Below, piece by piece: positions 19,589 through 29,166 of a stretch of 64,000 nucleotides of DNA. A program made the translations under genes and the position numbers. How positions within the stretch are numbered: the first letter of the stretch is position 1; the number at the start of each line of letters is the position of its first letter. Origin of the DNA: Bremerella sp. P1 (lineage in GTDB: Bacteria; Planctomycetota; Planctomycetia; Pirellulales; Pirellulaceae); the NCBI RefSeq assembly GCF_028748185.1, contig NZ_CP118164.1:2418001-2482000 (forward strand). Reading direction: 5' to 3'. Under the pieces are notes generated by a model, which was given only the letters and a program-made list of their open reading frames with translations, was not told the origin of the DNA and did no database searches.

Positions 19589-22384
19589 TTACTCCTCGCC
19601 ACTCGCTTCGGAATCAGAATCTTCGCTAGTCGAGTCTTCTGCAGTGGGTTGGTCGGTTGCTTCTGGTGCGGCCTCAGGGGCTGGCGATGCGGGTGCTTCG
19701 GTTGCATCCACTTCGTCGTCGGTGTCTTCCTTCGGAACACGAACAACGGCGGCCAGGCTGTCTCCTTCGTCCATCGACATGATGCGAACGCCCTGCGTAT
19801 TGCGGCCGACCATACTGATCTCGGCGGCGGAAATACGCTGGATCTTACCGCGGGCAGTCATCATCAGGACTTCGTCGGAATCATCGACACGAGCGACGGC
19901 AACGACCTTGCCGTTACGTTCGGTCGTCTTGATGTCTCGCAGACCCTTACCACCACGCTTTTGCGTGCGGTACCGAGCGCTACCCGAAGTCGATTCTTCT
20001 TCCGATCCGCTGTCATTGGAATCGTTGTCATCCGAATCGTTGTCGCCGCCTTCGTCTTCGACCGTCAGGCCTGGGCCGAAGTTGGTCCGCTTGCCGTAGC
20101 CATTTTCGCACACGGTCAGCAGCTGAGCGTCTGGATCGGCCACAACCATTCCCACCAGGCTATCTCCCTTGGTGAGGTTGATCCCCTTCACACCGCTTGA
20201 GTTACGGCCCATGGCTCGGGCATCGCTCTCGCGGAAACGGATGGCCATCCCCTTTTCGGTTGAAAGGACCAGTTCGTCGCCTGGCTTGGTGATCGCGACG
20301 TCGATCAATTCGTCATCTTCTTTCAGCTTGATCGCGATAATACCGTTCTTCTTCGGACGGCTGTACGCTTCGAGCAAGGTCTTCTTCACCAGGCCCTTGC
20401 GGGTAGCCATCACCAGGCAGTGGTCAGGCATGTCGAAGTCACGCACAGCTCGGCAGTCGGCGATGTGCTCACCTTCTTCCAGCTGAAGCAGGTTGACCAC
20501 GGCGCGGCCGCGGCTTTCGCGGCTGAGGTTCGGCAGGTCGTACACCTTTTGCCACAACACCTTACCCTTCGTCGTGAAGAAGAGGACGTAAGCGTGGGTC
20601 GAAGCGACGAACAGGTGGCGAATCGGATCTTCCTCTTCGCTCTTGGCACCCTTAATTCCCTTACCACCGCGGCGCTGGGCTTTATAGATGCTGGCCGGGG
20701 TTCGTTTGATGTAACCCTTGGTGCTGATCGAGACCACCATCGTTTCTTCTTCGATGAGGTCTTCCAGATCAATGTTGCCGATCTCTTCGTGCGAGATCTC
20801 GGTACGACGATCGTCACCAAAGCGGCGATCGATCTCTTCCATCTGCTCGCGGATGATGGCCAGGATATTGGCTTCGTCCGACAAGATACGCAGGTACTCG
20901 GTGATCTCTTCCAACAGCTTGGCGTGCTCGCCAGCCAGCTTTTCCTGTTCCAGGTTCACCAACTGACCGAGCGTCATTCGCAGGATCGCGTCGGTCTGAA
21001 CCGAAGTCAGGAAGTAGACATCCGATTCGCCCCGTTCCATCTGGAACTGAGCAAACCCTTGCTCACCAAGAGCTCGGGCCATCATCGAGGCGGGACATTC
21101 GACCCCCATCAGGCGCTGCTTCGCTTCGGCCTGGGTGCTGGACGAACGAATGATGCGGATGATCTCGTCGATATCGGCCAGTGCCAACAGCAAACCTTCG
21201 ATGGTGTGCTTGCGCTGACGTGCCTTGGCCAACAGGAACTGCGTGCGGCGGCGAATGACCGTCACGCGGTGGCGGATGAACTCCTCCAGCATTTCCTTGA
21301 TCGACATCGTTCGCGGCTTGCCATCGACCAATGCCAACAGGATGATCGAGAACGAGTCCTGAATCGGTGAGAACTGGTACAGCTGGTTCAGAACGATATC
21401 GGGGTCGGCGTCTCGCTTCAGCTCGATGACGATCCGCACCGGCTCTTGCAGGTCGGAAAGGTTGCTGACCGAGCGAATCCCCTGGATGCGACCTTCGTTG
21501 ACCAGCGAGGCGATCTTCTCTTCGACGCGGTCGCGAGTCTGCTGGTAAGGGATGTCGTGAATGATGATCTTCGCGCCGCTCTTGGCATGTTCGATCGTCG
21601 TGTGCGAACGAACAACGATCGTGCTACGGCCGGTCTTGTAACCTTGGCGAATCGCTGCCCGACCACAGATGATACCGCCGGTCGGGAAGTCAGGCCCCTG
21701 GACGATATTGAGGATCTCGTCCAACGAAGTCCCCGGATCGTCGATCAGTTGAATGACGGCCTGGCAAATCTCGCGGAGGTTATTGGGCGGAATGGAAGTC
21801 GCCATACCGACCGCGATACCATTGGCCCCGTTGACCAGCAGGTTCGGGAACTTGCTCGGAAGGACGGTTGGTTCGGTACGGGCTTCGTCGTAGGTCGGCA
21901 CATAGTCGACCGTGTCGAGCTTCAGGTCTTCCAGCAGAAGCTGGGCAAAGCCGGACATGCGAGCTTCGGTATATCGCATGGCCGCCGGAGGCAAACCGGC
22001 GATCGAACCGAAGTTACCTTGCTTGTCGACCAGCACGTAACGCATGTTCCAGTCTTGGGCCATACGGACGAGAGTCGGGTAGATGACCGATTCACCGTGC
22101 GGGTGGTAGTTACCAGAGGTATCACCACTGATCTTGGCGCATTTGACCCGCTGTGCCCCCGGAGTGAGGTTCAGGTCGTTCATCGCCACCAGAATGCGCC
22201 GCTGCGAAGGCTTCAGCCCGTCGCGAACATCGGGCAAGGCGCGGCTGACGATCACGCTCATCGCGTAGGTGAGGTAGCTCTCCTTGAGCTCGTCCTCGAT
22301 CGACATTGTGAACAGTTTTGTTGGGTCTTCCGGCGACCCGCCATCACTACCATTACCGTTGGGGTTGTTACCGTCCGTTGCCAA
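19589..22384 (-). CDS. gyrA: DNA gyrase subunit A
   Basis: GyrA is the DNA-cutting subunit of gyrase. The 931-residue protein carries the catalytic Tyr138 ([10 protein letters not shown]) and the winged-helix segment [17 protein letters not shown]. At the place of E. coli Asp87 it has Pro103, while Ser83 is kept as Ser99. The GyrA box is QRRGGKG, so this is gyrase rather than topoisomerase IV. An acidic insert ([20 protein letters not shown]) interrupts the C-terminal DNA-wrapping domain, and the tail is a long Glu/Asp/Pro/Ala stretch ending in SDSEASGEE. The start codon is TTG with AAAGGA seven bases upstream. It is first in an operon with gmd and a reductase gene. Confidence 0.96.
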   Translation of the reverse strand: MATDGNNPNGNGSDGGSPEDPTKLFTMSIEDELKESYLTYAMSVIVSRALPDVRDGLKPSQRRILVAMNDLNLTPGAQRVKCAKISGDTSGNYHPHGESVIYPTLVRMAQDWNMRYVLVDKQGNFGSIAGLPPAAMRYTEARMSGFAQLLLEDLKLDTVDYVPTYDEARTEPTVLPSKFPNLLVNGANGIAVGMATSIPPNNLREICQAVIQLIDDPGTSLDEILNIVQGPDFPTGGIICGRAAIRQGYKTGRSTIVVRSHTTIEHAKSGAKIIIHDIPYQQTRDRVEEKIASLVNEGRIQGIRSVSNLSDLQEPVRIVIELKRDADPDIVLNQLYQFSPIQDSFSIILLALVDGKPRTMSIKEMLEEFIRHRVTVIRRRTQFLLAKARQRKHTIEGLLLALADIDEIIRIIRSSSTQAEAKQRLMGVECPASMMARALGEQGFAQFQMERGESDVYFLTSVQTDAILRMTLGQLVNLEQEKLAGEHAKLLEEITEYLRILSDEANILAIIREQMEEIDRRFGDDRRTEISHEEIGNIDLEDLIEEETMVVSISTKGYIKRTPASIYKAQRRGGKGIKGAKSEEEDPIRHLFVASTHAYVLFFTTKGKVLWQKVYDLPNLSRESRGRAVVNLLQLEEGEHIADCRAVRDFDMPDHCLVMATRKGLVKKTLLEAYSRPKKNGIIAIKLKEDDELIDVAITKPGDELVLSTEKGMAIRFRESDARAMGRNSSGVKGINLTKGDSLVGMVVADPDAQLLTVCENGYGKRTNFGPGLTVEDEGGDNDSDDNDSNDSGSEEESTSGSARYRTQKRGGKGLRDIKTTERNGKVVAVARVDDSDEVLMMTARGKIQRISAAEISMVGRNTQGVRIMSMDEGDSLAAVVRVPKEDTDDEVDATEAPASPAPEAAPEATDQPTAEDSTSEDSDSEASGEE

Positions 22385-22717
22385 GTGAGCGTCCTTTCGG
22401 AGGTTATCCTGCGCGGCGGGAAAAAGGACCCGGCGCGACCGTCAATCTGCGAGGTTGCAAGCGTGCTGAAAAGGGGCAAAAACACCGAGAAAAACCACGT
22501 TTCCCCAGCCGAGAAGAGCCTTCCAAAATGCACACCGTAATGTACCAAATATGAGGGCGCGGAACTACTAGGGGAGCCCTATTTAGCAGAAGCGGTAAGT
22601 GGTTGTGGGATAGGGGCTTACGGAGCGACTATTTTGGGCCGATTTGGCATCGCACGGACGGGCAGGAAAGCGACGCGAAATGACCTCTCGAAAAGGATCA
22701 ATTCGTCAGCGACAAGC
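22385..22717. other. Intergenic region before gyrA
   Basis: This 333-base stretch separates gyrA from the upstream membrane protein gene on the same strand and must hold the gyrA promoter. It contains the ribosome-binding site just before the TTG start. I found no convincing -35/-10 pair, RNA gene or terminator. Confidence 0.4.
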
Positions 22718-23566
22718 CTATCGTTCGCCTTCTTCGATATATGATTCGACCGTACGGGCTGGCAGAGGAGTGGAACCAGCAGGCGGCTTATCCTTCAGGT
22801 AGCGCATAACACCAGCATAGCGACGCTTTAGCTCGTCATCCGACGCTTGCTCCAGTGCCCCTTCGTAGGCCTGTAGAACTTCCTCGTCTGTGAAGCTGTG
22901 CTGCAGATTGACCAGCGTTGTTCTCCAGTCGTCTTCACTTTGTTCTACATACCGGATCAAGACTGGCACATAGTCGCACTGAGGGTCCATCGCTCGTGCG
23001 TCTTCGATCGACGAGGAAACATTGATCCAACGCCGGGCGTCACTCGTTTCTAAAACCTTGGGCGCTGCCGCCGCTGCTTGGCCCCGGTATTGATTGAGCA
23101 CAGACATGGCCCAGAAGCGGAGTCGCTTATCTTCCAACGTCGGGATCACTGCTGGAACGATCATGGGAGCGAAGATGTCTCGATTGTTGCTATCGGGTAC
23201 CGCTACCGCCAGTCCGGCAAGTCCGTTCAACCGAACATAGAAACGATCGTCCTGGAGTTGTCGTATGTGGGAACCGACGATGGGGCCCTTGAGATCGTCG
23301 TGGATATTCAGCTGACGATTATCTGCCCCGGATACTAACGGCAATCCCGAGTCGAGCTTGGCAACAATCTTGTTCGCCTCGGCGTCGAGAGTCGTCTTCA
23401 AAGCATCGAATTGAATTTCAAGATGCTGATTCTGCATCATCAGCTCGTGATTTTGCTGAGCGATGAAACGGACCTGCCCAAACAGGACGCCTGCCATCGC
23501 CACGATGATGACGATCGAAATACCGCCCAACCACAAGTTGACTTTGCTGGAAGAAGAATCACTCAT
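22718..23566 (-). CDS. Single-pass membrane protein with helical repeats
   Basis: The 282-residue protein has one transmembrane helix near the N-terminus (about 10-31, LWLGGISIVIIVAMAGVLFG), a coiled-coil stretch (about 35-70, AQQNHELMMQNQHLEIQFDAL) and an all-helical C-terminal part with HEAT-like units such as RQLQDDRFYVRLNGLAGLA and PTLEDKRLRFWAMSVLNQY. No enzyme motif is seen. It overlaps the gene before it by four bases (ATGA). The same architecture recurs in the gene at 24584-25441. A scaffold or regulatory role at the membrane is a guess. Confidence 0.7.
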   Translation of the reverse strand: MSDSSSSKVNLWLGGISIVIIVAMAGVLFGQVRFIAQQNHELMMQNQHLEIQFDALKTTLDAEANKIVAKLDSGLPLVSGADNRQLNIHDDLKGPIVGSHIRQLQDDRFYVRLNGLAGLAVAVPDSNNRDIFAPMIVPAVIPTLEDKRLRFWAMSVLNQYRGQAAAAAPKVLETSDARRWINVSSSIEDARAMDPQCDYVPVLIRYVEQSEDDWRTTLVNLQHSFTDEEVLQAYEGALEQASDDELKRRYAGVMRYLKDKPPAGSTPLPARTVESYIEEGER

Positions 23567-24201
23567 GACGTCTCCTTCGGTTCAGCAGAGGAAACGTTGC
23601 GAGGGAATACCTCGCGAAGTCGTGTCGCTTGTTCGATCAGACGCGGATGCCCGTCAGGCGGTACCAGATCCGCGATTTGATGTGCATCCCCTGCCAACGC
23701 CGCGGCATGAGCTGGAGCAAACTCCGGAATGCTGACAACCAGGTCCAACATCGTAAATTGATCTTGGACTTCACAGTCTGGGAACTCTTCCTTCATCAGC
23801 TTCAGCAGGCGATGTAATTCCTGCTCATCGGCTTGCACGAAGAAACAACGCAACTCATGCCACACCGAGATGGCCTGGAATCCGGAACGCCCATCCCTTT
23901 GATGATAACCCTTGAGGTAGTCGACCACCGCGTCGGCCGTCTTCCAGCGGTCGGCTCGCTCTTGGATTTGATGATCGACGTACTGAACCAACGCGATCTC
24001 CGATTCCAGCGTGACCATCCTTTCATGCAAAACTTCCTGATGGGCGATCAGATCAGAACGCATCTGGGATTGCCGGTGCCAATTGGTGTAGATGGCAAGC
24101 CCCAGGCCGGCAATCGTGGGAATGACGAACAGCAGAAACCAAAGCGGGAACTGGGCTCGTTTCGGGGGCTGTTGTGCTATGTCCTGGTCGGTCTCGCTCA
24201 T
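23563..24201 (-). CDS. Membrane-anchored helical protein of unknown function
   Basis: Starting at the ATG at 24201 the protein has 212 residues: a short cytoplasmic N-terminus, one transmembrane helix (LWFLLFVIPTIAGLGLAIY, about residues 20-40), a coiled coil (about 45-85) and an alpha-helical domain. An upstream in-frame start at 24381 would add 60 basic residues that look like non-coding translation, so I rejected it. The gene overlaps the downstream membrane protein gene by four bases, indicating an operon. I do not recognise a family. Confidence 0.65.
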   Translation of the reverse strand: MSETDQDIAQQPPKRAQFPLWFLLFVIPTIAGLGLAIYTNWHRQSQMRSDLIAHQEVLHERMVTLESEIALVQYVDHQIQERADRWKTADAVVDYLKGYHQRDGRSGFQAISVWHELRCFFVQADEQELHRLLKLMKEEFPDCEVQDQFTMLDLVVSIPEFAPAHAAALAGDAHQIADLVPPDGHPRLIEQATRLREVFPRNVSSAEPKETS

Positions 24202-24583
24202 TCGAATTTCATTGCGGGAGGAAACCGCCGTAATAAGCAATGTTCCTGGGAAGAGATGAGGATGAGTTCGTACTAGTTTTAATGGTCCGCAGAACTTCTT
24301 TCCAGAATTTTCGCTGATTCGAAGCAACCTGAGCCCGGATACCCAGATAACCTTTTTGGCTCGACGGGGGAAACGGGTCACTTACTCGCGGCCGCGAGAC
24401 GATTCAACGAGGGGAGGATCGGTCGGTACGATCAAGCGTAGTTTCCGATCGATCGCGAATTTGCCTGTGTCATGGGGGAGATACACAGGCAGATGGAAGG
24501 CATCGACCGTGGCCACATCGAATCATCGGGGGTTGATTCTATGGTGGCTGCGGTCGAGTTATTTCTTGGGCCCTCGGCCGCGG
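24202..24583. other. Structured non-coding stretch
   Basis: No convincing gene lies in these 382 bases between two minus-strand genes. It holds a 14-base palindrome (24385-24398, CTCGCGGCCGCGAG), a perfect nine-base stem TGCCTGTGT/ACACAGGCA (24462-24470 with 24483-24491), an enclosing GGTCG/CGACC (24421-24425 with 24504-24508) and a further perfect stem GAATCA/TGATTC (24520-24525 with 24534-24539). The nested stems resemble a structured RNA or a long leader, but no family is recognised. Confidence 0.4.
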
Positions 24584-25441
24584 TTAACGACCTAAGTGAT
24601 GAATCGCTTTGATAACCTCATTGCGTTCCGCTTCCGTTTGGCGACTGGCATAGAAATGCTTCAAGATGTCGCGAACCTCATCTTCGGTACGAAATTCCAA
24701 CAAGCTGTTGGCGGCTCTTTCCCAGGCCGGGTTATTTGCTTCGATCAGCTCGACCAGCCGGGGAGAAACGTCGCTTTGCAGTATCTTTCCCATGGCCATC
24801 GTCGCCGAAACGGCTTGCAGATGCTGATCGTCTTCCATGATCTTCCTTAGCTCGGCGTGCGCCGGGGAGGCCGAGGGACCAATGACCGTCAACAGATCGA
24901 TCGCCAGGCGTGCGTCTTCACCACCTGAATCTTCCCGATGGAGCAACGTCCGAAGTTGGCCAACAATTTGGTCATTGTGCTTCTCCATGCGGTCATCGCT
25001 CCCTTTTCCGTATTGCTCGCGTAGCACCAGGCAGGCATTCCGCCGGACGATTTCGTTGGGATCTGCCAAGAGCTGACAGGTCATCGGAACTATGACATCA
25101 AAGTCCTCTTCCGCCCAACGCAGCGAATCTCCCCAGTACGACGCATTGATCGTCGAACGATGGTTGCGTGTTTGCTCGATGAAATGCTCCGGAGATTCGG
25201 CCGCATAGTAGTGAGGGCCTCGCGTGGGCACATACCTAGACGTTTTCCGCGGTTTGGTCAGCGCAAGCAGCTTCTCTTGAATCTCGCGATCGACTTCCGA
25301 ATCGGTCAACTGTTGAGTAAGTCTCGCATGATCCGACCACCAACCTAGCCCCATCCCCACCAGTAGCAACAAGAAGAGCATGCTACTGATCTTCAGCTGA
25401 AAGAACGATCGGCGCGGTGGGCTGCTTTCGATGTCGTGCAT
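24584..25441 (-). CDS. Single-pass membrane protein with HEAT-like repeats
   Basis: The 285-residue protein has one transmembrane helix (SSMLFLLLLVGMGLGWWS, about 19-36), a short coiled coil, and HEAT-like helical repeats in the C-terminal two thirds (CQLLADPNEIVRRNACLVLREQY; LRKIMEDDQHLQAVSATMAMGKIL). HEAT repeats mediate protein contacts. The layout of transmembrane helix, coiled coil and helical repeat matches the protein at 22718-23566, so the two may be diverged paralogues. The domain should face the periplasm or cytoplasm depending on topology, which cannot be decided here. Confidence 0.7.
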   Translation of the reverse strand: MHDIESSPPRRSFFQLKISSMLFLLLLVGMGLGWWSDHARLTQQLTDSEVDREIQEKLLALTKPRKTSRYVPTRGPHYYAAESPEHFIEQTRNHRSTINASYWGDSLRWAEEDFDVIVPMTCQLLADPNEIVRRNACLVLREQYGKGSDDRMEKHNDQIVGQLRTLLHREDSGGEDARLAIDLLTVIGPSASPAHAELRKIMEDDQHLQAVSATMAMGKILQSDVSPRLVELIEANNPAWERAANSLLEFRTEDEVRDILKHFYASRQTEAERNEVIKAIHHLGR

Positions 25442-25509
25442 GGAATTCCCCTACCGGGAGGTTATACCCCGATAGTCACCACGCCGTCACGAAATTTAAC
25501 GGCAGCGCA

Positions 25510-26250
25510 CTAAGAAAACGCGACCAGCACGTCGTACATGGCGTGCGAACCGGCCGCGATGCCAAATCCACGCAGGGCAAAGATCGATGCGAAAATCAGC
25601 CCAGCCGACAGGCGAAACAGAAATGTATAGCCATCGATCGGATCGCCGCCAGTTACGAAGAAGTTGTAATGGGCCGCGGCAAACACCAAGCTGCTAATCA
25701 GCATCGCCGCAAACGTGGCAACCAGTTTCGGAAATGCAAAGCCCTGGATGAACACGATCAGCACCGGGATCAGCATCAGGCGAAACAAGAGTTCTTCGTA
25801 GATACCTGCTCCGAAATAGGCGACGACCTGCTTGGTGGTCGTATCGACTTCCGGGCCGGCATTGGCCGCGACGACGTGCATCTGCATGACCGACGCTTGA
25901 AAATGAGCCAGGCACAGAAGCATCAACCCCAGCACCATCGATTCCGCAGCCATCAGCGGCAGGTTGGTCGGACGAAACTGCCAAGGGTACGACTTCAAAT
26001 GATGCCAGGAAAGAAGAATGGCAATCGTCAGCACCGGCAGAAGAAAGTACTGCCCGAGTCCCATCAGCCCCAGGAACTGTCGGAGCCAGACATCGACGCC
26101 GTTGCGAATGGCATCGGGACCAAGCATCAGCACGCCGGCCTCATAGACGGCCAGCATCGGCAGCACGAAGATCAAACTCGTTAGCGGGCGTGCAGTGGCC
26201 TGCCAATAGTTAATCTCTTGGGTTTCAAGTTCCACTTCCGGAGCGGACAT
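25510..26250 (-). CDS. CPBP-family intramembrane metalloprotease
   Basis: The 246-residue protein has about six to eight transmembrane helices and the three CPBP (Abi, Rce1-like) motifs: EELLFR in YEELLFRLMLIPVL, a His in FAAAHYNFF and a second His in AGSHAMYDVL. These coordinate the catalytic metal of membrane-embedded proteases related to Rce1. Bacterial members often process peptides or protect against bacteriocins; the substrate here is unknown. I chose the ATG at 26250 because translation from 26475 adds 75 Arg-rich residues without family character. The gene is divergent from the DNA glycosylase gene. Confidence 0.82.
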   Translation of the reverse strand: MSAPEVELETQEINYWQATARPLTSLIFVLPMLAVYEAGVLMLGPDAIRNGVDVWLRQFLGLMGLGQYFLLPVLTIAILLSWHHLKSYPWQFRPTNLPLMAAESMVLGLMLLCLAHFQASVMQMHVVAANAGPEVDTTTKQVVAYFGAGIYEELLFRLMLIPVLIVFIQGFAFPKLVATFAAMLISSLVFAAAHYNFFVTGGDPIDGYTFLFRLSAGLIFASIFALRGFGIAAGSHAMYDVLVAFS

Positions 26251-26399
26251 GCACTCGTTCTTTGCTGGCTGATCGTTGGTGAAGCGAGGTTTCCACATAC
26301 TTTCCCGTCGGAACTTATGCCAGCAGCACTTGATTCCTCTTCGCCTGACTGGAACAACTGTTACGACCGGACATCGCCTCACTCTCTGCCCCAGCCTGC

Positions 26400-27086
26400 G
26401 TGGAATCTCCGTTGAGCGACTCAAACGTTTCCTTAAATACTGTCTTTGAAAAGCTTTTAGAGCACTATGGCCCACAAGACTGGTGGCCTGGGGACTCGCC
26501 GCTGGAGATCATGATCGGCGCCGTTCTGACGCAAAACACGTCGTGGAAGAACGTTGAGAAGGCGATCGCCAATCTGAAAGATGCCGATCTTCTGCACCTG
26601 GGCCGGTTGCATGCGACTCGGCAGGAAGAATTGGCCGAAATCATTCGCCCGTCGGGATACTATCGCTTGAAAGCCAAGCGGCTGGCTAATCTGATCGATC
26701 ACGTCGTCACTCGTTACGACGGAGACCTGGAGTGGATGTTTTCGCACGATGTGACCACGCTTCGCGAAGAACTGCTAAGCATTAACGGAATCGGCCCAGA
26801 AACGGCAGATTCGATCCTGCTTTATGCCGGTAACCTGAAGACATTTGTCGTCGATGCCTACACGGCCCGTATTTTGAAGCGGCATGGCTGGATCGAGTGG
26901 GAAGCCGATTATCACCAGATCCAAGACCATTTCGTCGGTCAAGTTCCCGCCGAGGTCGAACATTACAACGAATTTCACGCGCTGATTGTCCGCGCCGGCA
27001 ACGAGTTCTGTCGCAAAACTCCCAAATGTGAAGGCTGCCCGCTGGCCTGTTATCTGCCCGAATCTGGCATCCAAGAGCCCGAATAA
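26400..27086 (+). CDS. HhH-GPD DNA glycosylase, endonuclease III-related (MagIII-like)
   Basis: The 228-residue protein belongs to the HhH-GPD base-excision-repair superfamily. The helix-hairpin-helix reads LLSINGIGPETADSIL, with Glu134 where endonuclease III has the Schiff-base Lys, while the catalytic Asp152 (VVDAYTARIL) is kept. Four Cys at 204, 210, 213 and 217 suggest a 4Fe-4S cluster, but their spacing (5-2-3) differs from the 6-2-5 of E. coli Nth. This points to a monofunctional glycosylase like MagIII, perhaps for alkylated bases, instead of a bifunctional AP-lyase. The start is GTG; TTG at 26413 is an alternative. The gene stands alone. Confidence 0.85.
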   Translation: MESPLSDSNVSLNTVFEKLLEHYGPQDWWPGDSPLEIMIGAVLTQNTSWKNVEKAIANLKDADLLHLGRLHATRQEELAEIIRPSGYYRLKAKRLANLIDHVVTRYDGDLEWMFSHDVTTLREELLSINGIGPETADSILLYAGNLKTFVVDAYTARILKRHGWIEWEADYHQIQDHFVGQVPAEVEHYNEFHALIVRAGNEFCRKTPKCEGCPLACYLPESGIQEPE

Positions 27087-27184
27087 AGACTTGTGCCTGG
27101 CAGGATTTTTTACCAATCCCCCACAAACCGCACTTACCCACCCCTTAGCGGGACCCGAGCTTCCATTCTCTGAATGGTCACTTC

Positions 27185-27213
27185 TTGAAACGCATCCATC
27201 GGCGTGTCAGAAT
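27185..27213 (+). promoter_or_regulatory. Candidate sigma-70 promoter of groES
   Basis: TTGAAA (27185-27190) and CAGAAT (27208-27213) are separated by 17 bases and match the consensus at 5/6 and 4/6 positions. Transcription would start near 27220, 58 bases before the groES ATG. No CIRCE (HrcA) inverted repeat is visible. Confidence 0.45.
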
Positions 27214-27277
27214 CATTCCTTACATCTTTTGCGACTTTGCGTGCCCCTTTTTGTTTTGAGCCGGAGTTGAAGCAAGT

Positions 27278-27565
27278 ATGAAAGTTGTTCCCCTGGGAGC
27301 TAATGTGGTCGTGCGGCGGATGGAATCGGAAGAAACCACGGCCGGCGGCATCGTCTTGCCAGGCAGTGCTCAAGAAAAGCCAAAGCAGGGTCGTGTCCTG
27401 AGCGTCGGTGACGGTCATGTCCTGAAGGACGGCACCAAGACACCGCTGAGCGTCAAAGAAGGCGATCAAGTGATCTTCAGCGCCTGGGCTGGTACCGAAA
27501 TCAAAGTGGAAGGGGAAGAACTCCTCATCATGGCCGAAAGTGACATCCTGGCCGTACGCGGCTAG
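27278..27565 (+). CDS. groES: Co-chaperonin GroES
   Basis: The 95-residue protein is a full-length GroES: it opens with [22 protein letters not shown], contains the mobile loop [16 protein letters not shown] that contacts GroEL, and closes with [18 protein letters not shown]. GroES caps the GroEL ring during protein folding. No groEL follows; the next gene encodes an unrelated secreted protein. Planctomycetes often carry several chaperonin loci, so this may be one copy among several. A candidate promoter lies at 27185-27213, and an imperfect hairpin (27606-27645) follows. Confidence 0.95.
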   Translation: MKVVPLGANVVVRRMESEETTAGGIVLPGSAQEKPKQGRVLSVGDGHVLKDGTKTPLSVKEGDQVIFSAWAGTEIKVEGEELLIMAESDILAVRG

Positions 27566-27945
27566 TCCTTTCGCGACCGCTCCACAATCTGGACCTGGCT
27601 TACCATATCGCTAAACCCTTGCCTCAAAAGGGCTTAGCTGCGATACATGCCAAGCCCACCGATCATGCCTGTTTCGGTGGTGCGGGGGCAATATCTCTCC
27701 GATGAGTGGTTAATTCTCGTTTCTCGGTCTACAATTGCGTGTTCCATGCTTGGTTTCATGGCGAACTTCGTGGTTCGTCCTGGGCTTCGCAACGGTGCCA
27801 ATTTGGGGTCGATGCTCTGTCAATCGGATCCCCCGCGCGGTCTGCCATCGCTTCGGGCAGCAACGAGCACCTAGCAACCCGCCCGATGACGCCTTGCTTC
27901 GTCATCCGCGTCGACTTGTTTTCCTTAGAGATTGAGGTCTCCTAC
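27566..27945 (+). other. Non-coding stretch with an imperfect hairpin
   Basis: The 380 bases after groES contain a long imperfect stem at 27606-27645: TATC/GATA, GCTAA/TTAGC and CCCTT/AAGGG in order around a seven-base loop, without a T run. Short open frames here have no recognisable coding character. The remainder should hold the promoter of the next gene; I see no clear boxes. Confidence 0.4.
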
Positions 27946-29073
27946 ATGTCTCAGTTGCTCGTAAGTCCCTTCCGTTTTTGCTTGGCGATGCTGCTTTTGG
28001 CTTCGCTCTTGATTTCGCCGGCCGTTGTTCGTGCCGCCGAAAATGCTGCCTATGAAAAGGCCGTCCAGAATGCCGTGAACTATTTGACCAATCAAGGTCA
28101 GGCCGCTGACGGCACGTTCAGCAGCAACACAGGTATCGGTGTTACGGCCATTTGTACGCTCGGTCTTTTGGAACACGGACGTACCCCGCTCGACCCAGCC
28201 GTCAAAAAGGGTCTGGCCGCTCTCGAAAAGCACGTGAAAGAAGATGGTGGTATCTACCTCGAAGGCACCCGTCACCGCAATTATGAAACTTGCCTGTGCC
28301 TGCTGACGTTTGTTGCTGCCAACAACGATGGCCAGTACGACAAGCTGATCGCCAACGCCAACAAGTTCCTCAAAGGTCTGCAGTGGGACGACAGCGAAGG
28401 CAAAAGCGAAGACGACGCCTTTTACGGTGGCGCTGGCTACGGTGGTCACTCGCGCCCTGATATGTCGAACACGACCTTCTTGATGGAAGCCCTGCGAGAG
28501 AGTGGTACCAGTGCCGATGATCCGGCGATGCAAAAGGCCCTGCTCTTTGTCAGCCGCTGCCAGAACCTGGAATCGCCACACAACCAATTCGAGTTCGCTC
28601 CGAAGAACCCAGATGGCGGCTTCTACTACACCGTTGCAGCCGGCGGTACAAGTCAAGCAGGTCAGACGGAGAATGGTGGTCTGCGTAGCTACGGTTCGAT
28701 GACCTATGCCGGCCTGAAGAGCATGATCTATGCTGGTGTCGACAAGGACGATCAGCGTGTGAAAGCAGCGGTTGCCTGGCTGGGTAAGAACTACGACACC
28801 GAGCAAAACCCAGGCATGGGTGATACTGGTTTGTATTACTACTACCACACGGTCGCTAAAGCTCTGGAAGCTTACGGCGAAGACGAATTCGTCACCGCCG
28901 ACGGCAAAAAGCACGACTGGCGGAAAGAGTTCACCGATGAGCTGATCAGCCGCCAACAAGAGAACGGCAGCTGGGTCAACGAAAAAGCCGAACGCTGGAT
29001 GGAAGGTGATCCGAACCTGGTGACCGGATACTGCCTGCTGGCACTGGCTCACCTGCAGAAAGATGCCGACTAG
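27946..29073 (+). CDS. Secreted alpha/alpha-toroid protein (prenyltransferase/squalene-cyclase-like)
   Basis: From the ATG at 27946, preceded by GAGG, the 375-residue protein begins with a signal peptide ([15 protein letters not shown]). The mature part is built of alpha/alpha-barrel repeats of the prenyltransferase/squalene-oxidase fold: [44 protein letters not shown] and [19 protein letters not shown]. Aromatic QW-like patterns are present, but the DXDD catalytic motif of cyclases is missing, and the protein is exported, so a cyclase role is unlikely. Secreted members are common in planctomycetes and their function is not known. A translation from 27706 would lack a signal peptide, so I rejected that start. 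Confidence 0.82.
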   Translation: MSQLLVSPFRFCLAMLLLASLLISPAVVRAAENAAYEKAVQNAVNYLTNQGQAADGTFSSNTGIGVTAICTLGLLEHGRTPLDPAVKKGLAALEKHVKEDGGIYLEGTRHRNYETCLCLLTFVAANNDGQYDKLIANANKFLKGLQWDDSEGKSEDDAFYGGAGYGGHSRPDMSNTTFLMEALRESGTSADDPAMQKALLFVSRCQNLESPHNQFEFAPKNPDGGFYYTVAAGGTSQAGQTENGGLRSYGSMTYAGLKSMIYAGVDKDDQRVKAAVAWLGKNYDTEQNPGMGDTGLYYYYHTVAKALEAYGEDEFVTADGKKHDWRKEFTDELISRQQENGSWVNEKAERWMEGDPNLVTGYCLLALAHLQKDAD

Positions 29074-29097
29074 TCTTGGCGATTACTAACCTATGAG

Positions 29098-29133
29098 AAA
29101 GGTCCGGCGAGATGACTCGTCGGACCTTTTTTT
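29098..29133 (+). terminator. Strong intrinsic terminator
   Basis: AAAGGTCCGGCGAG (29098-29111) pairs with CTCGTCGGACCTTT over 14 base pairs with one G-T wobble and an ATGA tetraloop, followed by a seven-base T run. It ends the transcript of the toroid protein and lies between convergent genes. Confidence 0.92.
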
Positions 29134-29166
29134 GCACAATGCCTGGTCATTGCCTGACGCTTACGT

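Noticed and set aside
24356-24595. Small plus-strand frame of 79 codons
   Set aside because: Arg/Ser/Trp-rich with no ribosome-binding site; the region is better explained by stem structures.
27087-27277. CIRCE/HrcA operator before groES
   Set aside because: No TTAGCACTC-type inverted repeat is present.
27925-29052. Minus-strand open frame of 375 codons
   Set aside because: It lies opposite the toroid-protein gene, which has a signal peptide, repeats and a terminator; the antisense product looks random.
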